Below are positions 51,770 through 61,204 of a stretch of DNA of 64,000 bases, in pieces. The notes under the pieces are model-generated. The model saw only the letters and a program-made list of their open reading frames with translations, was not told where the DNA came from and did no database searches. How positions within the stretch are numbered: position 1 is the stretch's first letter; each line of letters starts with the position of its first letter. A program made the translations under genes and the position numbers. The stretch comes from Planctomycetota bacterium (GTDB lineage Bacteria > Planctomycetota > SZUA-567 > H5-PLA8): the NCBI GenBank assembly GCA_015075375.1, contig JABTUM010000001.1, forward strand, positions 615,201 through 679,200, written 5' to 3'.

Positions 51770-52519
51770 TTACGCGCCTACCTTTTGCTTCTCCAAGACC
51801 TGCTTGCGCACGTAACTCATGTGCTTCTTCTCGTCCGCGACCAGCTTCTCCGCGTGCGCCCCGACGTAATGGACGATGAAGCTCCGCCGGAAGCGGTCGG
51901 CCGTCGTGTTGTTGTAACTCCCGTGAATCGTGAAGCCGTCGAAGAAGAGCACGTCGCCGGCCGCCATCGGCACGCCGGCCTCGCGGCAGCCTTCGGGCAA
52001 TACGGTCTGCCCGCCGACGAAACTCTTGGACTCGTCGGCACTTGTAACTTCCTGCAGACCCAGCTTGTGGCTCCCCGGCACGACCACCATCTGCCCGTTG
52101 GCCGCGTCGCAATCGTCGAGCGCCACCCAGACGCCGATCAGCGGCTTCTGCTGGATGTACTGGCAATCCTGGTGCAAGCCCTGCCCTCGCCCGCCCGGCG
52201 GCTTGAAGTAGAGCATCGTCTGCTTCAGCTCCACCGCGTCGCCCACCAGCTTCGCCGCAAGGTCTTTCAGGCGCGGATCTTGCCAAAGCGTGTTCGTCGT
52301 CTCGTCCCACGGATGCATGTTGATCATGCGCGGATACGCATTGAGCGGGTCCTTCTCGCCGCTCTTGGGATTCCCGCCCAGATCGCCGGGCTTCGGCCCT
52401 TCGGCGCGCCGCCGCATGAAGTGCTCGCGCAGCGTCTGGGCTTCGGCCGGCGTGAAGACGCCGCGCGCGACGTAAAACCCATCGCGGTCGTAAACGGTTT
52501 TCGGATCGAGGTTTGCCAT
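51770..52519 (-). CDS. PhyH-family Fe(II)/2-oxoglutarate dioxygenase (canonical)
   Basis: 249 residues from the ATG at 52519 (AGGAG 9 nt upstream). Iron triad: His116 and Asp118 in GLHQDCQYIQ, distal His199 in FFDGFTIHGSYNN; Arg211/212 for 2-oxoglutarate. GQMVVVPGSHKLGL lies between. It follows the next PhyH gene by 31 bp in one transcript that is divergent from the GntR-type regulator. Confidence 0.9.
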   Translation of the reverse strand: MANLDPKTVYDRDGFYVARGVFTPAEAQTLREHFMRRRAEGPKPGDLGGNPKSGEKDPLNAYPRMINMHPWDETTNTLWQDPRLKDLAAKLVGDAVELKQTMLYFKPPGGRGQGLHQDCQYIQQKPLIGVWVALDDCDAANGQMVVVPGSHKLGLQEVTSADESKSFVGGQTVLPEGCREAGVPMAAGDVLFFDGFTIHGSYNNTTADRFRRSFIVHYVGAHAEKLVADEKKHMSYVRKQVLEKQKVGA

Positions 52520-52550
52520 GGCGTAAAACTCCTGAATCGACGCTGAGGGT

Positions 52551-53447
52551 TTACTTGCTCGCGCCGGCGAGTTGCTTCTCCGCGGCTTGGCGCTGCTTGA
52601 TCTTCTCGCACGGCCGCGCATACGCGCCGTTCTCGCGCGTGTAGCCCTTCCACTCGTACGGATCCTTCCCGGCGACCATGATCACGTCGCGGAAATCGGC
52701 CTGCCCGGCGCTAACGTGCTTCGGCACCGGCTGTTGCGGAACCGGAATGTTCCACGGCAGCAGCGAATACGCGTTCATGTAGTGGTTCACCAGCACGCGG
52801 CGATAAATGTTCGAACGATTCCGCCGGCTGCGATGCAGCGTATAGCCGTTGAAGAAGACCGCCGATCCGGCCGGCACCTCGACGGGAATCTCCTCGCGCT
52901 CGTCGAACCCGTAGCTCATCGGCGCGAAGTCGAACTCGTCGGGCTGCTCGTGCGCCTTCTGCGGCCAAAGGTAGCCCGTGCGGTGACTTCCAGGCACAAC
53001 CCAGAGGCAGCCGTTGGCCTTCGTCGCCTCGTCGATGGCGATCCAGCCGCCGGTCAGCGAACGATCCCGCGTCGGGATGTACAGCTCGTCCTGATGCCAC
53101 GCCTGGCCGGGGAAGTCCGGCGGCTTGACGAAGAGCATCGACTGCATGCACTTCACGTCCGGCGCGACGATCTGACTCAAGACCTGCGCCATCCCCGGAT
53201 GCGCGATGTACTTCATCATCACCGGACTGATCCGGTGGACCTGATGCAGGCAGAGGTAATGCTCGAGCACCTCGTTGTCGGAGAGATTCGCCGGAAGCGG
53301 CGGGAAGGCCGGATGGGGGTACTCGCCGCGGCAAAGCTTGAGCGTATCGTCTTTCAGCTCTTGGAGTTCGGCGCGCGAAACGAGACCTTCGACGATCAGG
53401 AAGCCGTTCTCGCGATAGGATTCGACCTGCTTGGGGCTGAGCTTCAT
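52551..53447 (-). CDS. PhyH-family Fe(II)/2-oxoglutarate dioxygenase (canonical)
   Basis: 298 residues from the ATG at 53447. Iron triad: His118 and Asp120 in QAWHQDELYIP, distal His205 in NGYTLHRSRRN; Arg216/217 for 2-oxoglutarate. GCLWVVPGSHRTG is the conserved strand. It is the first gene of a two-gene PhyH transcript. Upstream lie three CGATCAT repeats and the divergent GntR/LacI-type gene at 53655. Confidence 0.9.
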   Translation of the reverse strand: MKLSPKQVESYRENGFLIVEGLVSRAELQELKDDTLKLCRGEYPHPAFPPLPANLSDNEVLEHYLCLHQVHRISPVMMKYIAHPGMAQVLSQIVAPDVKCMQSMLFVKPPDFPGQAWHQDELYIPTRDRSLTGGWIAIDEATKANGCLWVVPGSHRTGYLWPQKAHEQPDEFDFAPMSYGFDEREEIPVEVPAGSAVFFNGYTLHRSRRNRSNIYRRVLVNHYMNAYSLLPWNIPVPQQPVPKHVSAGQADFRDVIMVAGKDPYEWKGYTRENGAYARPCEKIKQRQAAEKQLAGASK

Positions 53448-53478
53448 GGACGCGCGCGCTCCGGGTGATCCAACGAAT

Positions 53479-53562
53479 CGATCATCGATAGACCAACATA
53501 CCCCTCGGAAACACCCAAGGTAAGGGGGCTCATCGATCATATGGTGGATAATTCGATCATAT
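53479..53562. promoter_or_regulatory. CGATCAT repeats in the PhyH/GntR divergent region
   Basis: CGATCAT occurs at 53479-53485, and as CGATCATAT at 53534-53542 and 53554-53562. The last two are exactly 20 bp apart, about two helical turns, as for cooperative regulator binding. The first is part of ATCGATCATCGAT, itself near-palindromic. They lie 30-115 bp upstream of the PhyH start. Confidence 0.45.
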
Positions 53563-53598
53563 CTTGCGCGTAAATTATCAGCACTCGGATTCAGTTTT

Positions 53599-53625
53599 AG
53601 TAATGTTTATAAAAATTACATTACT
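53599..53625. promoter_or_regulatory. Inverted repeat before the GntR/LacI-type gene
   Basis: AGTAATGT (53599-53606) and ACATTACT (53618-53625) form a perfect 8-bp inverted repeat with an 11-bp AT-rich spacer, 30 bp upstream of the regulator's ATG. The position suits autoregulation. Its sequence differs from the CGATCAT repeats. Confidence 0.5.
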
Positions 53626-53654
53626 GTGCTTTTGAGCGGTGTACGCAGGAAGGT

Positions 53655-54893
53655 ATGGATACTCAAGCCCCCAAACACGCCCGCGTCATGGAGCATCTCC
53701 GGCGCCTCCTTAGAGGAACGGCCTACCCCGCCGGAAGCCGCCTGCCGACCGAGCTGGAACTCGCGCGCAGTCTTCAGGTTAACGCCTTGACCGTAAGCCG
53801 CGCGCTGCGCGAACTGGTCGCCGAGGGCCTGATTGTCCGGCGGCGCGGCAGCGGAACGTTCGTCGCCGACCGCCAAGCGCCGCCGCTGCTGCCCGGGCGG
53901 CATCTGCGCGTAGGGCTGCTCTGGCCCGTCTCGGTGCGCCCCGAGCGCCTGGTTCAATCCTGGTGGGGCGCGCTTACGCGCGGCGTCCTGGAAGCCTGGA
54001 ACCTGACGGATGTTGCGCCCAGTTGGAACGCTCCGGGCGAAGCCACGTTCACGCGCGCCGTCTGGGACGCTCCGGCGCGCGGCCTTACGCTCGAAGCCTT
54101 GGGCGAAGCGTTGCCGGTGCATCCGCGGCATCCGCCGCTGGAAGCCGTGCGCGCGGGACGCTTCGACGCCTTGATCACGGCCAACGTCGTCGAGCAGGCG
54201 TACTTGGAAAGCCTGCTGGAGCTTCAGCTTCCCACGGTGCTGCTGGACTACGACGACGCGCGCTGCGCCGGTCGCGCCGATCAGGTTTGCGTCGATCCGT
54301 TGGACGGCTATCGCGCGGCGGTGCAATCCTTCGCGAAGCAAGGCCTTACGCGCATTCATTACGTAGGCGGCATCATCGGAGCGCCGGCGCCTTCCGAAAC
54401 CCTGAGCGGCGCGGCACTAACCGCATTCGTCCGCACGCATACGCGCGTCGAACCCGACAGCGTCCGCCGCCAGCACGCCTACCGCGTCGCGATGGACGAA
54501 CTCAACCTGCCCGTGCGCGAAGATTGGATTCATCGGCTGGATGTCGGCGCATGCGAAGCCGCGAATTTGGCGCAAAGCTGGGCGCAACAACCGGATACCG
54601 AACGCCCCGAAGCGTTGCTCTGCTTCAACCTGGCTCAAGCCGAAGCGCTGCAACAAGCCTGCGCCGATCGTGGACTTAGCCTGGAAGCCGCCGGCGCCGC
54701 CGAACGCCTTCCGCGCGGCGCCGCCCACGCGATCCGCATCGACGGAGTCGAACTCGGCCGCATCGGCGCGGCCCTGGCGCTCGCGCGCTTGCAGCAGCCG
54801 CACCGGCCCACGGTCCGCGTGGGCGTGCCGACTCGGTATCTTGCGCATACCGAAGGACTTACTGAAAGCGTAAACGCAAAGGAGCGTGTATGA
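53655..54893 (+). CDS. GntR-HTH / LacI-type ligand-domain regulator
   Basis: 412 residues. An N-terminal GntR winged helix (KHARVMEHLRRLLRGTAYPAG, SRLPTELELARSLQVNALT, IVRRRGSGTFVAD) spans about 1-72. The LacI/PBP1-type periplasmic-binding-like domain follows to the end (LDYDDARCAGRADQVCVD, GYRAAVQSFAKQGLTRIHYVGG). Such GntR/LacI hybrids (AraR-like) repress sugar genes until an inducer binds. The stop overlaps the start of the first kelch-like gene in ATGA, so they form one operon; the PhyH pair is divergent. Confidence 0.9.
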   Translation: MDTQAPKHARVMEHLRRLLRGTAYPAGSRLPTELELARSLQVNALTVSRALRELVAEGLIVRRRGSGTFVADRQAPPLLPGRHLRVGLLWPVSVRPERLVQSWWGALTRGVLEAWNLTDVAPSWNAPGEATFTRAVWDAPARGLTLEALGEALPVHPRHPPLEAVRAGRFDALITANVVEQAYLESLLELQLPTVLLDYDDARCAGRADQVCVDPLDGYRAAVQSFAKQGLTRIHYVGGIIGAPAPSETLSGAALTAFVRTHTRVEPDSVRRQHAYRVAMDELNLPVREDWIHRLDVGACEAANLAQSWAQQPDTERPEALLCFNLAQAEALQQACADRGLSLEAAGAAERLPRGAAHAIRIDGVELGRIGAALALARLQQPHRPTVRVGVPTRYLAHTEGLTESVNAKERV

Positions 54894-56140
54894 AGCCGAT
54901 CGCAATGGCCATCCTGGCGGCTTGGTGCTTGGCGGGTCTGCTCTCCGCCGGCGAAAGCAGCTCGACCAACCCCTTGGCCGATCTGCCGTCCAAGCCCGGT
55001 CCGCACATCGAGAAGATCAGAGCTCTGGGCGATAACGCGTGGCTGAATCTGGGCTGTCCGGAAGGCGATCCGAGATGGGGCGCGGAAGGCGTGGCACGCG
55101 GACGAGCCTGGTGTTCGAAGATGGCTGCCGCGCCGGACTTAGGCGGCGCGTTCTTCTGCGGCACCGGCGTCCACGGAGCCGTGAAGTCCGACGGCCGCTA
55201 CATGGACGACCTCTGGTTCTACGACGCCCTCGCGCATAGGTGGATCTGCCTGTACCCCGGCGCCAGCAAAGAAACCAAACTCAAGCTGGATAAGCACGGC
55301 TTCGAAGTCACCGAAGACGGGGAAGACATCCCCATCTCGTACCTCTCGCACGCCTACAACAACACCACCTACAACACGGACTTAAAGCTCTATCACATCA
55401 TGTGGACGCAGTGCCCCTGGTGGGGCAAAGCCGTGCCGCAGCGCTGGGAGTGGCTGGACGTGCCCAAGGAGAAGCAGACCTATGGGAACGTCGGCGGCGT
55501 CATTCCGCTGACCAAGCATCCGCTGCTCTGGGACGTGGCGGCAAACAAATGGGAGCGCACGTTCGTGGAAGGGGCCGGCCCCGGCGGACGCTTCGAGGGC
55601 GTAGCAGAGTACATCCCTTCGCTCAAGCAGACTCTGTACACATACCAAGGCGCAACTTGGTTCTATGACTACGCTTCCAACACGTGGAAGGCGGGCGCCA
55701 AGGTGCCGGCCTCCGTTGCGGTGTACGATTCCAATGGCTGCTTTGACTCGAAGCGCGAACGCGTCTACGTCGCCAAAGCCAACGGCTTTGCCTGCTACGA
55801 CGTGAAGCTCGGAACGTGGACGGAAATCAAGGCCGAAGGCCAGCCGGAGCACCTGGGCGCCACCAACAACGCGCAGCTTTATTTCGATGCCGCCAACGGA
55901 GTTGTGCTGTGGCATCAGAGCAACGGCCCGATCGCCGTGTACGATCCGGACGCCAACCGCTGGACCGACTTGGGCGACTCGACCCCGGACATTTCAGGCA
56001 AGGGCGAAAGCTTGAAGCACTTTCTTTGGCATGGATTTTACCATGCCGCGCTCAACGCCCATTTCTTCTACCGGGCCGGCGACAGCAATCTCAATAAGGC
56101 CACCATGCTGGTCTACCGTTACAAGAACGTAAAACCGTAA
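54890..56140 (+). CDS. Secreted kelch-like beta-propeller protein (copy 1)
   Basis: 416 residues; AAGGAG 5 nt before the ATG, overlapping the regulator stop. Signal peptide at about 1-20 (AMAILAAWCLAGLLSAG). Kelch-type blades are visible: HRWICLYPGASKETKLKLD, DVAANKWERTFVEG, WFYDYASNTWKAG, YDVKLGTWTEI, YDPDANRWTDLG. Many surface-exposed propellers of this kind bind or process carbohydrate. It is 13 bp upstream of a paralogue. Confidence 0.8.
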   Translation: MKPIAMAILAAWCLAGLLSAGESSSTNPLADLPSKPGPHIEKIRALGDNAWLNLGCPEGDPRWGAEGVARGRAWCSKMAAAPDLGGAFFCGTGVHGAVKSDGRYMDDLWFYDALAHRWICLYPGASKETKLKLDKHGFEVTEDGEDIPISYLSHAYNNTTYNTDLKLYHIMWTQCPWWGKAVPQRWEWLDVPKEKQTYGNVGGVIPLTKHPLLWDVAANKWERTFVEGAGPGGRFEGVAEYIPSLKQTLYTYQGATWFYDYASNTWKAGAKVPASVAVYDSNGCFDSKRERVYVAKANGFACYDVKLGTWTEIKAEGQPEHLGATNNAQLYFDAANGVVLWHQSNGPIAVYDPDANRWTDLGDSTPDISGKGESLKHFLWHGFYHAALNAHFFYRAGDSNLNKATMLVYRYKNVKP

Positions 56141-56152
56141 GGAGAGTTCAGC

Positions 56153-57382
56153 ATGCGTATGCTTGTTCTGTTTGCCTTGCTGTGGGCGGCTTGCGCCAAC
56201 GCCACGGAGTCCGCTCCGGAAGCGTCAAATCCGCTGGCCGGCCTGCCATCGTCACCCGGCCCGCACCTGGAGAAGATCAAGGCGCTGGGCGAGGACGCGT
56301 GGCTCGACTTGGGTTCCCCGGCGCCCGATCCGAAGTGGGGCAAGAGCCGCGGGCGGGCCTACTCGCCCAAGGCCGCCTTCGCGCCGGACCTGAACGGCGC
56401 CTTCTACTGCGCCACCGGAGCGCACGGCTTCGTCAAGCCCGACGGGCACTTCATGGACGATCTCTACTTCTACGACGCCAACGCTCACCGCTGGATCTGC
56501 CTGTATCCCGGCGCAAGCAAGGAGACCAAGCTCCGGCTCGACGAGCACGGCTTCGAGCGCACGCTTGAAGGCGACGCCAACCCGGTCTCGTACCTCTCGC
56601 ACGCCTACAACATGCTCACGTACAATCCCAAGCTCCGCCGCTTCATGATCATCAACCACCCTTCGCCGTGGTGGACCAAGGCCCTGCCGCAGCGCGCGGA
56701 TTGGCTGGAGGTTGCCGAGCAGGACCGGGGCAACCCTTACCGCGCGGGCAAACTGAACGGCAGTCCCAAGCATCCCATTTTCTGGAGCGTGGACGGGAAC
56801 AAATGGGAACGCATCTTCGTGGAAGATAAGGTGGATCCAGGCAAGGATCTGGGCGTGCTTGAGTACCTGCCCGACCGCGAGCAGGCGTTCTACATGGCCG
56901 GCGGGAAAGCCTGGTTCTACGACTTCAAAGACAGCAAGTGGATCGATGCCAATGCGCGCGTCGGCGCCAAGATCGTATACGACTACGTCGGCTGCTACGA
57001 TGCGCAACGGGGCAAGATTTACATCCTCGACGACAAAAACCTGTTCGGCTACGACCTCAAGGCGAATGCGTGGACCACGCTGGAGCCCGCGCCCGCTTCC
57101 TTCGGCAACTCCACGCTCGGGCAACTCGATTTCGATACGGCCAGCGGGATGGTCATCGGGTTCTCCTTCGCGGCGGGGAAGGAGGGCCAACCGCGCGGAG
57201 CCTTCGTCTACGACCCGGACCGTAACGCGTGGTCCCCGCCCGTTTCGGAGATGCCGAAGCTGCGCGGGCCGACGAGCTGCTTCTATCATCCGGAACGAAA
57301 TGCCCACTTCATTTATACGGCCGGCGACAGCCGTGACGACGGAACGATGCTGGTCTACCGCTACAAGCACGTGAAGAAGTAG
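56153..57382 (+). CDS. Secreted kelch-like beta-propeller protein (copy 2)
   Basis: 409 residues with AAGGAG before the ATG. Signal peptide at about 1-18 (LVLFALLWAACANA). It is a clear paralogue of copy 1: the shared stretches NPLAGLPSSPGPHLEKIKAL, MDDLYFYDANAHRWICLYPG and YLSHAYN recur in the same order. Blades include WFYDFKDSKWID and YDPDRNAWSPPV. The two genes and the regulator form one operon. The paralogues may form a heterodimer or have separate substrates. Confidence 0.8.
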   Translation: MRMLVLFALLWAACANATESAPEASNPLAGLPSSPGPHLEKIKALGEDAWLDLGSPAPDPKWGKSRGRAYSPKAAFAPDLNGAFYCATGAHGFVKPDGHFMDDLYFYDANAHRWICLYPGASKETKLRLDEHGFERTLEGDANPVSYLSHAYNMLTYNPKLRRFMIINHPSPWWTKALPQRADWLEVAEQDRGNPYRAGKLNGSPKHPIFWSVDGNKWERIFVEDKVDPGKDLGVLEYLPDREQAFYMAGGKAWFYDFKDSKWIDANARVGAKIVYDYVGCYDAQRGKIYILDDKNLFGYDLKANAWTTLEPAPASFGNSTLGQLDFDTASGMVIGFSFAAGKEGQPRGAFVYDPDRNAWSPPVSEMPKLRGPTSCFYHPERNAHFIYTAGDSRDDGTMLVYRYKHVKK

Positions 57383-57406
57383 TGCGTAGCCGCGTATAAT
57401 CGCGGC

Positions 57407-58300
57407 ATGGCTCGACCACCCGACGCCGCTCCGGCCAGTTCCTCGCCTTACCCCGCTCGCTGGCTGTGCGAGGAACTGGCGCACGCCCGGGTGGAACTCT
57501 CGCACGGCCTCGGGCATTCCACGCACCGTGCCGGGCGCGACGTTCGCCGTCCGGCCTTCGACGATTACGATTTCCATTTCATCCTGCGCGGCGGCCTGGA
57601 ATACGCTTTCGCGCACAAGACGGTGAAAGCGCGCGCGGGAACGATGGCGCTGCTGCCGCCGGGCGCGCCGTTTCACGAACGCAGCCTGGGCGAGGGCGAA
57701 GTGGAACTCTTCTTCGCTCACTTTCAGGTCGGGCGCGGCGGCTTCGATCCGCTGCGCATGCTGGACCTGCCGCTGGCCGTCGCTCTGCCCAAGCGCGCGG
57801 AAGTTCAAGACGTCTTCGAGGAACTGCTCGCACGCGGCCGCGGCGGCAAGCAGGCCGATCCGTTCGATCTGCTGCGAGCCAAAGCGCTGCTGGTGCAACT
57901 CCTCGCGCGGGTGCTCGAAGCGGCGGCGCAGGCCCGGCGGCTGAGCTTCGATCCCAAGCGCTCCGGCCCGGGCTGGATGTGGCCGGTCCTGGAGACGCTC
58001 GACCGCGGCCTGGACGATCCGGCGCTGGACGTGGAGGCGCTGGCGCGGCGCGCGAACCTTTCGCCCAGCCACTTCGCGCATCAGTTCAGGCGCTACATGG
58101 GCGTCGCGCCAAAGACGCTGCTGCTGCGCAAGCGCATGGAACGCGCGTGCGCGCTGCTGGCCGGGCAAGAACGCTTGAGCGTGAAGGAAGTCGCGCAGCG
58201 CACCGGATTCGGCGACCCGTACCACTTCAGCGCGCAGTTCAAGAAGTGGACGGGTCTGGCGCCCAGCGACTGGCGCGTGACTAAAATCTGGCCCACCTGA
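57407..58300 (+). CDS. AraC-family transcription regulator
   Basis: 297 residues. The N-terminal cupin (DDYDFHFILRGGLEYAFA, MALLPPGAPFHERSLGEG) spans about 40-130. The C-terminal HTH pair spans about 200-290, with VEALARRANLSPSHFAHQF, VAQRTGFGDPYHFSAQFKK and TGLAPSDWRV. It lies 24 bp after the kelch-like genes and ahead of an oxidoreductase and an isomerase, which it probably controls. Confidence 0.9.
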   Translation: MARPPDAAPASSSPYPARWLCEELAHARVELSHGLGHSTHRAGRDVRRPAFDDYDFHFILRGGLEYAFAHKTVKARAGTMALLPPGAPFHERSLGEGEVELFFAHFQVGRGGFDPLRMLDLPLAVALPKRAEVQDVFEELLARGRGGKQADPFDLLRAKALLVQLLARVLEAAAQARRLSFDPKRSGPGWMWPVLETLDRGLDDPALDVEALARRANLSPSHFAHQFRRYMGVAPKTLLLRKRMERACALLAGQERLSVKEVAQRTGFGDPYHFSAQFKKWTGLAPSDWRVTKIWPT

Positions 58301-58427
58301 CGCCCGGGACAGCAGAAAAACACATCCTTTCAGCCCTTCGCCCCATGGCCCACACGTGCGCCGACGGGGTTTAGTGACTCCGTAGCGATCGAAGAGCGAG
58401 CGACGCATCCACTTAAGGAGTCCGCGC

Positions 58428-59567
58428 ATGGGGCAACGAAAAATACGGCTGGGCATCGTAGGCGTCGGCGGCGTGGGCGCGGGACGCGTGAAAAACGCGG
58501 CCGAGACGCCGGAAGCCGAAGTCACCGCGGTCTGCGACCTGAACGCGAAGGCGGTCGAAGACGCCCAGAAACTCTGCCCCAATGCGCAAGCCTTCAGCGA
58601 CGCCGAAAAGCTCTTCGCCAGCGGACAGTGCGAAGCGGTGCTGCTGAATCTGCCGCACTTCCTGCATCAGCCCCTCGGAACCGCGGCCCTGCAAGCCGGC
58701 TTGCACGTGCTGGTCGAGAAGCCGATGGCGATCCGGATCGGGGAATGCGACAAGATGCTCGCCGCAGCCAAAAAAGCCGGAAAGCTGCTTACCGTCCACC
58801 ATCAGAAACGGATCACGCAGCGGCACGTGGTTAATCTGATGCGCAACGGCGAATTGGGCCCGCTGGTGCGCGCGACGTACATCAGCAACAGCGTCCGCAA
58901 CAACAAGTATTACCGGACCGGCGCGTGGCGCGGCACGTGGAAGTACGAAGGCGGCGGCGTCCTGATCAACCAGGCGATCCACGATATCGACGCGCTGTTG
59001 AACGTGACCGGGCAAGTCGCCGAAGTGCGCGCGCGGCTGGACAACCTGTTCCACGATCACGAAGTGGAAGACACCTGCACGGCGGCGCTGGAGTACGCCA
59101 ACGGCGCGACGGGTACGTTCGTCGCGAACGTCTCGAGCTTCTCTCCGACGAACGTGGTCGAGTACGAGACCGAACGCGGCGCGATCCAGTTCGGAAAGCC
59201 GATCAAGCTGGGGCGCTTGGACGGAGGCGTGTACGACTTCTACGACGCGGGCGACGAGGCGGAGATGTTCGCCAAGAAGCCGGGGCTGACGTGGCAGGAT
59301 TTTCCCGAGGCCGAACCGTTCGAGCCGGGTTCGCTGGTGCGCGATTTCGTACTCGCCGTACGCGACGGGCGCAAGCCGCTGGTGGACCCCGAAGGCGCGC
59401 GCGAGGCCGTGCACTTCTTCAACGCGTTGGTCTTGAGTCATTTCCTGCAGAAGCCGATGCGCCTGCCGCTGGATCCGGCGCAGGTGGACGAGGTCTTTGA
59501 TGCGCTGGCCGCGGGCAAGTGGAAGCTCGCGCGTCGCTTCAAAGCTCCGGCGAGCGTAGGGGCGTAG
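58428..59567 (+). CDS. Gfo/Idh/MocA-family oxidoreductase
   Basis: 379 residues, AAGGAG before the ATG. The Rossmann fold begins RLGIVGVGGVGAGRVKNA; the active-site motif is VLVEKPMAIRIGE; GGGVLINQAIHDIDALLNVTG carries the catalytic histidine. It is an NAD(P)-dependent sugar oxidoreductase of unknown substrate. A sugar phosphate isomerase gene follows by about 107 bp, a common pairing in planctomycete carbohydrate loci. Confidence 0.88.
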   Translation: MGQRKIRLGIVGVGGVGAGRVKNAAETPEAEVTAVCDLNAKAVEDAQKLCPNAQAFSDAEKLFASGQCEAVLLNLPHFLHQPLGTAALQAGLHVLVEKPMAIRIGECDKMLAAAKKAGKLLTVHHQKRITQRHVVNLMRNGELGPLVRATYISNSVRNNKYYRTGAWRGTWKYEGGGVLINQAIHDIDALLNVTGQVAEVRARLDNLFHDHEVEDTCTAALEYANGATGTFVANVSSFSPTNVVEYETERGAIQFGKPIKLGRLDGGVYDFYDAGDEAEMFAKKPGLTWQDFPEAEPFEPGSLVRDFVLAVRDGRKPLVDPEGAREAVHFFNALVLSHFLQKPMRLPLDPAQVDEVFDALAAGKWKLARRFKAPASVGA

Positions 59568-59674
59568 GGATTTTGGGGATGGGGACGCCGAAACGGGGCA
59601 CGATCGTCGCGGCACGATTCTGAAAGCAGAATCCGAAATCCGAATATACTTTCCGGCTTCGAGGAGACTTTGCC

Positions 59675-60454
59675 ATGAAACTTGGACTGGTCACCTATCA
59701 GGTCGCGCAACACTGGGACATCGAAACGATCGTCAAGAACTGCGCGGCGGCCGGCTTCGCGGGTGTGGAATTGCGCACGACGCACGCGCACGGCGTCGAG
59801 GAGTCGCTGACGAAGGACCAGCGGGCCGAGGTCCGCAAGAAGTTCGCGGATTCCCCGGTGAAATGCTACGGACTGGGCACGGCCTTCGACTACCACACGC
59901 CGGACCAGACGAAGCTGCGCGCGGATATCGAGGCGAGCAAGCGCTACCTGCAACTCGCCGCGGACATCGGCTGCGAAGGCATCAAGGTGCGGCCCAACGG
60001 GCTGCCGGCGGAAGTCCCCGAAGCGAAGACGCTGGCCCAGATCGGACGGAGCGTCGCGGAGGTCGCGGCGGCGGGCAAGGACTTGGGCCAGCAGGTCTGG
60101 CTGGAAGTGCACGGGAAGGAGACGCAACGCCCCGACCGAATGCGCACGATCATGGACCACGCCGACCACTCGAACGCGTACGTGACGTGGAACTGCAATC
60201 CCGGCGAGCCCGACGCGAACGGAAGCGTGAAGGCGAACTTCGAACTGCTCAAGCATCGCATCGGCTGCGTGCATATGCAGGAACTGTGGGATACGAAGCG
60301 CTATCCGTGGCAGGAAATCTTCACGCTGCTCAAGGGGATCGGCTACAAGGGCTGGACGAGTTGGGAAGGCGGCGGACCGACGACGCCGGCCGACGCGGTG
60401 TGGGGCCTGAAGTGCTACAAGCGGATCTGGGAGTTGTACGTCGAGCACGCGTGA
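59675..60454 (+). CDS. Sugar phosphate isomerase/epimerase-type TIM barrel
   Basis: 259 residues; GAGGAG before the ATG. Xylose-isomerase-like TIM barrel: KLGLVTYQVAQHWDIE, GFAGVELRTTHAHG, VWLEVHGKETQRPD with the metal glutamate, YVTWNCNPGEPDANG, GCVHMQELWD and YKGWTSWEGGGPTTPAD. It would isomerise a sugar or inosose derivative made by the upstream oxidoreductase. Confidence 0.86.
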   Translation: MKLGLVTYQVAQHWDIETIVKNCAAAGFAGVELRTTHAHGVEESLTKDQRAEVRKKFADSPVKCYGLGTAFDYHTPDQTKLRADIEASKRYLQLAADIGCEGIKVRPNGLPAEVPEAKTLAQIGRSVAEVAAAGKDLGQQVWLEVHGKETQRPDRMRTIMDHADHSNAYVTWNCNPGEPDANGSVKANFELLKHRIGCVHMQELWDTKRYPWQEIFTLLKGIGYKGWTSWEGGGPTTPADAVWGLKCYKRIWELYVEHA

Positions 60455-60466
60455 CAGCTCGGCAAA

Positions 60467-61060
60467 TTACGGCACGCTGACCATCATGCCGAGTCCGATC
60501 ACCAGACCGAGAATGCTGAGCGCGGCGCTGGCGAGGATACCAGCCAGTTCGCGGTTCACGGCGAAGTAACGCCTCACGTGTATTCCGAGCGCCCCAAGAG
60601 TGAGCAACCAGCCTGCTATCGGCATCCAGAGATAGGTGCTGAGTTTAAGCCAACCCGAAGCCAAATAGACCGAGAGACTGTTTAGGCCTGACTCCCTACC
60701 GCAAACCGATCCCTCCGTGACCTGGAGGATCTCCATACCGCTTGCCAAGGCAAGCAGCGCATGAGCCAAGCCCATCAAGCGCAATGCGCGATCCCCGCGC
60801 TCCTCGTGCCGGTATCGGTATACAAAAGGAAGCGCAAACAACCCCACCAGCAGTAAATACGCGGTGGCCAGGGCGTACCATCCGAGGCCCAGACTCCAAT
60901 CGGGCGCCCAACGCACGCGCAGCCATTCCGACTCGAGACGAGATTGCACGCGCGCCCAGCAGCACGCCTCGAACTCGACCCCCGCCAGTATGAGATGCAG
61001 AATCCCCACGCTCATCGCGAGGGGGATGAAGTTCTTGCGAATATTCGGTACGCGAAACAT
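60467..61060 (-). CDS. Membrane protein of unknown function
   Basis: 197 residues from the ATG at 61060 (GGGAG 7 nt upstream). About five hydrophobic helices: IPLAMSVGILHLILAGVEF, GWYALATAYLLLVGLFALPF, LMGLAHALLALASGMEIL, LWMPIAGWLLTLGALGI and LASAALSILGLVIGLGMMV. No family recognised. It converges on the isomerase gene with 12 bp between stops. Confidence 0.65.
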   Translation of the reverse strand: MFRVPNIRKNFIPLAMSVGILHLILAGVEFEACCWARVQSRLESEWLRVRWAPDWSLGLGWYALATAYLLLVGLFALPFVYRYRHEERGDRALRLMGLAHALLALASGMEILQVTEGSVCGRESGLNSLSVYLASGWLKLSTYLWMPIAGWLLTLGALGIHVRRYFAVNRELAGILASAALSILGLVIGLGMMVSVP

Positions 61061-61204
61061 GCGCGGTCTCCCAACGGGGAGCGCCGACCCGCACACCATC
61101 TCATGGCGATAACGAACGGCCCCTACCAATCCGGCAGTTCCATTCGCCCGAATTCAGACAGCCGCTAGACTGGTCCGCATCGGCTTAGGAGCAACAGCGG
61201 CCTC

